DNA from: Proteobacteria bacterium UBA5122
GTDB taxonomy: Bacteria > Pseudomonadota > Gammaproteobacteria > Tenderiales > Tenderiaceae
Assembly (NCBI GenBank): GCA_002415485.1
Contig: DHYU01000008.1
Location: 1-11,108 of the forward strand
Direction of reading: 5' to 3'
Length of the DNA stretch: 11,108 bases
Both the position numbers and the translations under genes were made by a program. Shown here piece by piece: positions 6,499 to 11,108 of this stretch (the stretch's first letter is position 1; the number at the start of each line of letters is the position of its first letter). The notes under the pieces are model-generated. The model saw only the letters and a program-made list of their open reading frames with translations. It was not told where the DNA came from and made no database searches.

Positions 6499-7650
6499 AT
6501 GATCAGCAGCTTCATCACCAGCGACGACGCCTTGGCCGAGTTTTGTACCTTGCTCAAAGGCAGTGACTTCATCGCCATCGACACCGAGTTCGTGCGCGAA
6601 CGCACCTACTACCCTCAACTAGCCCTGATCCAGATCGGCAATAGCGAGCGCCTGGCCTGCATCGACCCACTGGCCGTCACCACGCTGACACCACTGTTGG
6701 AATTGTTTGATGACGCAAGCATCGTCAAGGTCTTCCACGCCGCAGGACAGGATCTGGAGATCTTCTTCTACTGCTTTGGCCGCCTGCCCAATAACCTCTA
6801 CGACACCCAGGTCGCCGCCACGCTACTCGGCCATGGCGATCAAATCGGCTATGCGAATCTGGTGCAGGAGATGCTCGGTGTTGAATTGGACAAATCCCAC
6901 TCACGCACCGACTGGCTGCAACGCCCGCTCAGCGACAAACAAATCACCTATGCCGAAGACGATGTCCGCTACCTGAGCCAACTCTATCCAAAACAACGTG
7001 CGCAACTGATCGCGCAGAACCGGCTCGACTGGCTGACGGAAGACTTCACCAGCCTCGCCGACCCGGCCCGTTACAACCCCGACCCACGCAGTCAGTGGAA
7101 ACGCATCAAGGGCAATAACAAACTGCGGCCGGCACAACTGGCGATCCTGCAAGAGGTTGCGGCCTGGCGCGAACAACAGGCGATGGCGGAAGATCGTCCA
7201 CGCCGCCGCGTGATCAGCGACGAACTGTTGATTGACATGGCGCGCCTGCGCCCGCAAACCACGGCCGAACTGGCCAAGCTGCGCGGCATCCCCAGCGGCC
7301 TGGTCGATCGCCACAGCGCCGCCCTGCTGCAATGCATCAAGACCGGCCTCGAACGCGACAAATCCACATGGCCACAGCTGCCCAAACGTCATCACCTCAG
7401 CGCCGAACAAGAGGCACTGATCGAGGCACTGGCCACCATTCTGCGCATCAGCGCAGCTCAACACCAACTGTCCGCCACCAGCCTTGCCACCCGCAAAGAG
7501 CTGGAGGCCCTGGTCAGTGGTGAGCGCGAGCTGGCCATACTCAGCGGCTGGCGTCGTCATCACGGCGGCCAACAGATGCTGACCTTCCTCAACGGCGAAA
7601 CCCGGCTACAGGTCGTCAACGGGCAACTTCAGCTCATCGCATCGGTCTAA
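6499..7650 (+). CDS. rnd: Ribonuclease D
   Basis: This is a 3'-5' exoribonuclease that trims tRNA precursors and other small stable RNAs in the cytoplasm. The protein is 383 residues long from ATG 6499, close to the E. coli enzyme. The DEDD exonuclease domain shows motif I IAIDTEFVRERTYYPQLALI (D28, E30), motif II FHAAGQDLEIF (D85) and motif III YAEDDVRYL (Y151, D155). An HRDC RNA-binding domain follows at about 211-290 (KLRPAQLAILQEVAAWRE, then the AELAKLRGIPSG region), with a second helical HRDC-like region to the C-terminus. A start 30 nt upstream (6469) is possible, but it falls in a hairpin and family alignment favours MISSFITSDDAL. The ribosome binding site is weak (CGGA). Confidence 0.95.
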   Translation: MISSFITSDDALAEFCTLLKGSDFIAIDTEFVRERTYYPQLALIQIGNSERLACIDPLAVTTLTPLLELFDDASIVKVFHAAGQDLEIFFYCFGRLPNNLYDTQVAATLLGHGDQIGYANLVQEMLGVELDKSHSRTDWLQRPLSDKQITYAEDDVRYLSQLYPKQRAQLIAQNRLDWLTEDFTSLADPARYNPDPRSQWKRIKGNNKLRPAQLAILQEVAAWREQQAMAEDRPRRRVISDELLIDMARLRPQTTAELAKLRGIPSGLVDRHSAALLQCIKTGLERDKSTWPQLPKRHHLSAEQEALIEALATILRISAAQHQLSATSLATRKELEALVSGERELAILSGWRRHHGGQQMLTFLNGETRLQVVNGQLQLIASV

Positions 7651-7666
7651 TCTCCACCTAGCAAAG

Positions 7667-7686
7667 CCCCCGCAGTTTGGCGGGGG
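7667..7686. terminator. GC-rich hairpin after rnd, possible terminator
   Basis: CCCCCGC (7667-7673) pairs with GCGGGGG (7680-7686) around a six-base loop, 17 nt after the rnd stop codon. There is no T run on the plus strand, so termination would be inefficient or depend on another factor. Confidence 0.4.
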
Positions 7687-7703
7687 AATCACGTGCCAAA
7701 GAC

Positions 7704-7752
7704 TGCTATGATGGGCGCCGATTTTTCCGGCTCGCGCGCCGGGCAGCCCATC
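7704..7752 (+). promoter_or_regulatory. Extended -10 promoter and leader dyads of the beta-propeller gene
   Basis: TGCTATGAT (7704-7712) is an extended -10 (TG, one base, TATGAT), which can work without a good -35; none is obvious. A GATGGGC (7710-7716) and GCCCATC (7746-7752) dyad encloses a second hairpin, CCGGC (7727-7731) with GCCGG (7738-7742). The outer arm overlaps the -10, so it may be an operator rather than an RNA stem. Confidence 0.45.
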
Positions 7753-7775
7753 GGAATGTTAAGGATTAGACAGTT

Positions 7776-9053
7776 ATGAGTAATGCTTCAAAACCGGATT
7801 GGACCATCGTCGCCCACCTCGACTACAGCGACCGCGCCACTGCCTGCTGCATCCAACAGCACGCGGGCGAGATCAGCGTCAAACGCCTCGCCAGCAGCGC
7901 CGCCAGCGGCAAAGACATCAATCGTCGCCCAGTCTTCATTGGCTGCAACGACAAACAACAGGCCCTGATCATGGAACCGAGTGATCGCAGCATCTCAGCC
8001 TGCGACAGCATGCCGGCCGATGCCCGCTTTGCCTACGCCTATCGCGACCCCAATTCCGTACGCATCTGGTTCATGAACGACGGCGACAAGGACGGCAATG
8101 ATGATCTGGTCTCGACCAACGGCGGTTCATCGCTGAGCATCGTTGCCAACGATGACGGCAACGCGATCCATGTCGACACCCTCGGCGTCGGCCGCGGCCA
8201 TCACGTCACCACCTTCGTCGCCCCGACGGCCAACGCCCGCGGCATCCCCCATCGCGCCTTCGTCAGCAATCTGAAGGACGGAACACTGCAGGTCCTCGGC
8301 AACGATCCCAACGATTCGATCAGCTTCCTGAAGTCCATCGCCACGATCAACCTGTGCGACCCGCGCCATGAAAAAGACGGCGCCAGCGGCATCCCCAACA
8401 ATGCCTTCCCGCACGGCATGGAATTCTCAGCACTGACCGGCAAGCTCTACAACCTCAACAACGGCTACGGCACCGTCTCCATCGTCGATCCGCTGAGCCA
8501 TGAGATTGAAGACAATGTGCCGATGCCGATCAGCAGCAACCTGTTGTTGAGCCGCTGCGGCGGTTTTCTGATCGGCAAGGGCGTCGACCGCAAGGCCAAC
8601 GCAGAGCATGTCATCGGCCGCCTGTGCGTGATGGACGCCAAACAAAAGGCCGTCGTCACCGTACTCGACATCGAAGACTTTTACCCCAGCGTCTATCGTT
8701 TCAATCCCAAGGGCGACCGCCTCTATGTCACCGCAGCCGCCACCGGACAAGGCGTACAGGCCGACAATCTGCGCACCGACATCGTGCAGATCTACGACAC
8801 CAGCGCCCTGCCCGCGTTGAGATTAATCAAGGAAGTGAAGCTGGCGCCAACCACCTCTGGCCGCCGCCCGATCGCATTCTTGCAACAGGGCGACCGCGCA
8901 GCGTATGTCTTCATCCCCAACCCGAGTCACGGCAGCCTCGCCATCCTCGATGGCGATAGCGATGAGGTCATCGACACGGTTGACTTCGGCGACGGCGACA
9001 TCGTCGAATTCAGTTTCTCGTTTTGGCACGACCGTAACATCTACGGCGCGTAA
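7776..9053 (+). CDS. YVTN-like beta-propeller protein of unknown function
   Basis: I do not recognise this 425-residue protein as a named gene. No signal peptide or membrane segment is seen, so it is probably cytoplasmic. Repeated blade-like segments support a beta-propeller of the YncE/YVTN or 40-residue type: FPHGMEFSALTGKLYNLNNG followed by TVSIVDP, then YRFNPKGDRLYVTAA, DIVQIYDTS, RAAYVFIPNPSHGSLAILDG and EVIDTVDFGDGD. It is rich in Asp and Gly (NDGDKDGNDD at 101-110). It also carries several histidines in loop-like contexts (GHH 141-143, PHR 158-160, CDPRH 194-198, FPHG 211-214, SHG 384-386), which could bind metal. AAGGA about 10 nt before the ATG supports the start. A secreted DUF2059-like gene follows 54 nt later, possibly in one transcript. 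Any link to selenium-binding or methanethiol oxidase-type propellers is speculation. Confidence 0.8.
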   Translation: MSNASKPDWTIVAHLDYSDRATACCIQQHAGEISVKRLASSAASGKDINRRPVFIGCNDKQQALIMEPSDRSISACDSMPADARFAYAYRDPNSVRIWFMNDGDKDGNDDLVSTNGGSSLSIVANDDGNAIHVDTLGVGRGHHVTTFVAPTANARGIPHRAFVSNLKDGTLQVLGNDPNDSISFLKSIATINLCDPRHEKDGASGIPNNAFPHGMEFSALTGKLYNLNNGYGTVSIVDPLSHEIEDNVPMPISSNLLLSRCGGFLIGKGVDRKANAEHVIGRLCVMDAKQKAVVTVLDIEDFYPSVYRFNPKGDRLYVTAAATGQGVQADNLRTDIVQIYDTSALPALRLIKEVKLAPTTSGRRPIAFLQQGDRAAYVFIPNPSHGSLAILDGDSDEVIDTVDFGDGDIVEFSFSFWHDRNIYGA

Positions 9054-9068
9054 TCCATTTAGATCACC

Positions 9069-9088
9069 GGCGGGGTGCGAGCCCCGCC
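9069..9088. repeat. Intercistronic GC hairpin
   Basis: GGCGGGG (9069-9075) and CCCCGCC (9082-9088) form a 7-bp stem around TGCGAG, between two same-strand genes. No T run follows, so processing, RNA stabilisation or partial termination are all possible. Confidence 0.5.
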
Positions 9089-9107
9089 TCCAAGCTGGAA
9101 GTCATTT

Positions 9108-9944
9108 ATGAATCAGATCCGTATTCCATCACTGCTGAGCAAACAACTGTTTGCGCTATTGGCCTTCTGCCTGATCGGCCTCAGCCAGGCCCATGCTGCA
9201 AACCAGGACCAAAACATCGATAAGATGTTGGCGCAGTCCGGCTTCGACAAGCTGATGCAACATGTACCCGATTTTGCACAGTCCATCCTCAAGCAAAGCG
9301 CGGGCTCACTCGAACCCGAGGTCAACTCCAAGCTGAGCCTGGCCTTTAGCCGCGCCTTCAAAACCGACGTCATCCGCCGTGATGTCAGCTCTTCACTACG
9401 CAGCCATTACGACACCAAACTCAGTGCCGCCTATCTGACCTTCACCGAGGCCGAGCTGACGCGCAAGATGTCTGCACTCGAGAGCAGCACCAACGCCCCC
9501 GAACACCAACAATCGATGCTGGACTTCATCCAGACATTGAAGACCACGCCTGCTCCCGCCAAACGCCTGCAGTTGATCGAACGCCTGGACAAGGCCAACC
9601 GCGCCAGTGACTTCAGTATCGATCTGCAAACGGCATTCTTCCGCGCCGTCTTCACTGCAATCGATCCCGTGCTGGAAGCCGATATGAAACTGGGCGCCGG
9701 CGAGATGGAAAAGATGGTCGATGAAGTCCGCAACTCACTGACCGACAGCACCCGTCAACGCACACAACATACCTACCTGTATGCCTTCCGCGACCTCAGT
9801 GACCGTGAGCTGGAAGAATATGTTGTCTTGAGTGAGGGTGACGGCAATCGCTGGGGCGTACAGGCCCTGGGCAATGCGATGATCTACGCCATCAATCGCG
9901 CCGCTGAACGCGCCGCCAATACCGTGATGCGCAGCGCACAATAA
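9108..9944 (+). CDS. Secreted DUF2059-like protein
   Basis: The ATG at 9108 has GGAAG six bases upstream and opens directly into a signal peptide. It has a short basic start, a hydrophobic core LFALLAFCLIGL (about 14-25) and a probable signal peptidase I site after SQAHA (residue 30). An in-frame ATG at 9075 would lie inside the GC hairpin and bury the signal, so it is rejected. The mature protein (about 248 residues) is helical and probably periplasmic. Two related modules are visible, YDTKLSAAYLTFTEAELTRK (about 101-120) and YLYAFRDLSDRELEEYVVLS (about 223-242). They resemble the DUF2059 pattern of tyrosine followed by helix, S/T-E/D-x-EL and helix. Molecular function is unknown. The preceding beta-propeller gene may be cotranscribed. 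A strong terminator follows. Confidence 0.83.
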   Translation: MNQIRIPSLLSKQLFALLAFCLIGLSQAHAANQDQNIDKMLAQSGFDKLMQHVPDFAQSILKQSAGSLEPEVNSKLSLAFSRAFKTDVIRRDVSSSLRSHYDTKLSAAYLTFTEAELTRKMSALESSTNAPEHQQSMLDFIQTLKTTPAPAKRLQLIERLDKANRASDFSIDLQTAFFRAVFTAIDPVLEADMKLGAGEMEKMVDEVRNSLTDSTRQRTQHTYLYAFRDLSDRELEEYVVLSEGDGNRWGVQALGNAMIYAINRAAERAANTVMRSAQ

Positions 9945-9968
9945 AACGCTGTCATTTATTCCGGGCAT

Positions 9969-10001
9969 AAAAAAACCCGCTCTATAAAGAGCGGGTTTTT
10001 T
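9969..10001. terminator. Bidirectional intrinsic terminator
   Basis: CCCGCTCT (9976-9983) and AGAGCGGG (9988-9995) form a perfect 8-bp stem with an ATAA loop, flanked by seven A on the left and six T on the right. It serves the plus-strand DUF2059-like gene and the minus-strand cold shock gene, which converge here. Confidence 0.93.
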
Positions 10002-10023
10002 CGTCATCCAGTTATTATTTTAA

Positions 10024-10227
10024 TTATTGCGGATTGACGTTGGTCGCTTGCAAACCTTTCGGACCAGACTCAGTTTCGAAGGTCACAGACTGACCCTCCG
10101 CCAGTGATTTAAATCCGCCACCTTGAATAGCTGAGAAATGTACGAATACATCGTCACCGCCATCAGCAGGCGTAATAAATCCGAAGCCCTTAGCGTCGTT
10201 AAACCACTTTACGGTACCTGTTGCCAT
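10024..10227 (-). CDS. CspA-family cold shock protein
   Basis: This 67-residue single OB-fold protein binds single-stranded RNA and DNA and acts as an RNA chaperone in the cytoplasm. Both RNA-binding motifs are intact: RNP1 KGFGFI (13-18) and RNP2 VFVHF (27-31), after the usual N-terminal GTVKWFN. AGAGGT about 8 nt upstream of the ATG supports the start. The gene has its own promoter and a leader of about 120 nt with a terminator-like hairpin, which fits post-transcriptional control of csp genes. The sequence alone does not show which paralog (cspA, cspC, cspE or cspD-like) it is, or whether it is cold-induced. Confidence 0.96.
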   Translation of the reverse strand: MATGTVKWFNDAKGFGFITPADGGDDVFVHFSAIQGGGFKSLAEGQSVTFETESGPKGLQATNVNPQ

Positions 10228-10288
10228 TATATCTACCTCTAACTAATCGTTACTTTGTTGACTCATAATATGAAGCACACAGGGATGG

Positions 10289-10329
10289 AAAAAATAAGAT
10301 TTTTGGAATGCCTCCGCCCCCCCAAAATC
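10289..10329 (-). terminator. Terminator-like hairpin between efpL and csp
   Basis: On the minus strand GATTTTGG (10329-10322) pairs with CCAAAAATC (10306-10298), with one bulged base, around a 15-nt loop that starts with a G run. TTATTTTTT (10297-10289) follows directly. The stem is AT-rich but the T tract is strong. It lies downstream of the predicted csp promoter, so it may attenuate csp, or it may simply end efpL readthrough transcription. Confidence 0.5.
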
Positions 10330-10355
10330 AGCATCCAGCATCTGCGGCGACAACC

Positions 10356-10383
10356 AGTATAGACATTCCAAGCAGAACCACAA
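10356..10383 (-). promoter_or_regulatory. Predicted csp promoter
   Basis: TTGTGG (10383-10378) and TATACT (10361-10356) are separated by 16 nt on the minus strand and fit sigma-70 elements. Transcription would start near 10349, giving a csp leader of about 120 nt. No copy of the E. coli cold box is recognisable. Confidence 0.55.
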
Positions 10384-10468
10384 GTTTTTCTCACTCACAC
10401 TACGGCTTTTAACTAGCCCTGCTAAAAAACCGCAATATAGGCACAGAACGGGCACACCCCCTGGCAAA

Positions 10469-11032
10469 TTAGGCCCGCGACATAAACTCACCGCTTTGTG
10501 TATTTACCTTCACGCGCTCACCATTGGCGATATATTCAGGCACCTGAACTACCAAACCTGTACTCAATGTGGCCGGCTTGGTACGCGCCGAAGCACTGGA
10601 ACCCTTCATCGCAGGCGCCGTATCCACGATCTCCAACTCCACCGATGCGGGCAGCTCAACACCCAACACTCGTTCGTCAGCAATCAACACGCACAGACCT
10701 TCCATACCGTCAAACATGTATGGCAGTTCATATTCGAGGACATCATTGTCGAGCGTATACTGTTCGTAGCTCTCCACATCCATAAAGGTGCACGATTCGG
10801 TTTCACGATAGAGCAATTGCGCCTGGCGACGTACGAAGTCCACCGTGCGAATAATGTCGTCGCCCTTATAGGTCTGTTCATGCTTTTGTTTACTGACCAC
10901 ATCGCGGTATTGCACCTTGTATAAGGTATTGCCGCTGCGCGAGGACGGCGATTGAACCTGCACGTCTTTAACAATCAACGTCAGGCCGTCCAAATTAACA
11001 ACCGTGCCCTTTTTTATATCGCATGCTTTCAT
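10469..11032 (-). CDS. yeiP: Elongation factor P-like protein EfpL/YeiP
   Basis: This EF-P paralog of 187 residues binds ribosomes stalled between the P and E sites and promotes peptide-bond formation at difficult sequences. The KOW-like N-terminal domain starts MKACDIKKGTVVNLDG. The loop that reaches the P-site tRNA reads SPSSRSGNTLYK, with Arg32 at the tip as in YeiP proteins (SPTARGAATLYK in E. coli), instead of the modified Lys of EF-P. The C-terminal OB domains contain VDTAPAMKGSSASARTKPAT followed by LSTGLVVQVPEYI, the YeiP hallmark. The ATG at 11032 follows AAGGG. An upstream TTG start at 11101 would overlap the -35 element and is unlikely. No epmA or epmB genes are in the window. Confidence 0.94.
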   Translation of the reverse strand: MKACDIKKGTVVNLDGLTLIVKDVQVQSPSSRSGNTLYKVQYRDVVSKQKHEQTYKGDDIIRTVDFVRRQAQLLYRETESCTFMDVESYEQYTLDNDVLEYELPYMFDGMEGLCVLIADERVLGVELPASVELEIVDTAPAMKGSSASARTKPATLSTGLVVQVPEYIANGERVKVNTQSGEFMSRA

Positions 11033-11072
11033 TGCTTCAGCCCTTAATTCATAGGATCTAAGAATGGGCGCG

Positions 11073-11101
11073 ATTATGCTCCGCGATAGAAACAGCGACA
11101 A
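11073..11101 (-). promoter_or_regulatory. Predicted efpL/yeiP promoter
   Basis: On the minus strand TTGTCG (11101-11096) and CATAAT (11078-11073) are separated by an optimal 17 nt, each close to the sigma-70 consensus. The start site would be near 11066, about 34 nt before the start codon. Confidence 0.6.
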
Positions 11102-11108
11102 GTCACAT

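Noticed and set aside
6901..7572. Minus-strand open frame of 223 codons over rnd
   Set aside because: It is antisense to RNase D and has no promoter, start site or recognisable motif.
7667..9088. GC hairpins at 7667-7686 and 9069-9088 as copies of one repeat family
   Set aside because: Only the general G-run/C-run form is shared; loops and arm orientation differ, so a repeated element is not supported.
10243..10491. Minus-strand open frame of 82 codons between efpL and csp
   Set aside because: It overlaps the efpL end, runs through the predicted csp promoter and hairpin, is rich in Cys and Trp with no family resemblance, and has no good ribosome binding site.

Overview
The window looks like core-genome DNA from a gammaproteobacterium of moderate to fairly high GC. 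The evidence is the YeiP/EfpL-type elongation factor P paralog, RNase D with an HRDC domain, an Aer-type redox chemoreceptor, a CspA-type cold shock protein and a type-2 (long-form) 2-isopropylmalate synthase of the kind seen in Pseudomonas. I could not assign a genus. There are no insertion sequences, phage genes, CRISPR arrays, tRNA or rRNA genes.

Left part (1-4270). leuA is on the minus strand, with an intrinsic terminator downstream and a leader of about 240 nt upstream. That leader can form several hairpins, holds a short open frame and ends in a terminator-like hairpin just before the leuA ribosome binding site. An Lrp/AsnC-family regulator is transcribed divergently. The space between the two genes holds a perfect 10-bp inverted repeat that overlaps both predicted -10 elements, so this regulator probably controls itself and leuA. 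The regulator is convergent, with a 2-nt gap, with a tandem pair of minus-strand genes. The pair encodes paralogous 262-residue, C-terminally membrane-anchored DUF155/RMD1-family proteins.

Middle (4271-7650). A gene-poor stretch of about 570 nt contains a strong hairpin and what may be a frameshifted coding remnant. It is followed by an Aer-like chemoreceptor (PAS with FAD-type residues, membrane segment, HAMP-like linker, signalling domain), then rnd (RNase D).

Right part (7651-11108). A cytoplasmic YVTN-like beta-propeller protein of unknown function is followed on the same strand by a secreted DUF2059-like protein. A strong bidirectional terminator separates these from minus-strand genes: a cold shock protein with its own promoter and structured leader, and upstream of it efpL/yeiP with its own promoter.

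No complete, obviously novel multi-gene system is visible. The best candidates for something undescribed are the leuA leader with its interleaved divergent promoter and palindrome, the tandem RMD1 paralogs, and the hairpin with a U tract inside the csp leader.
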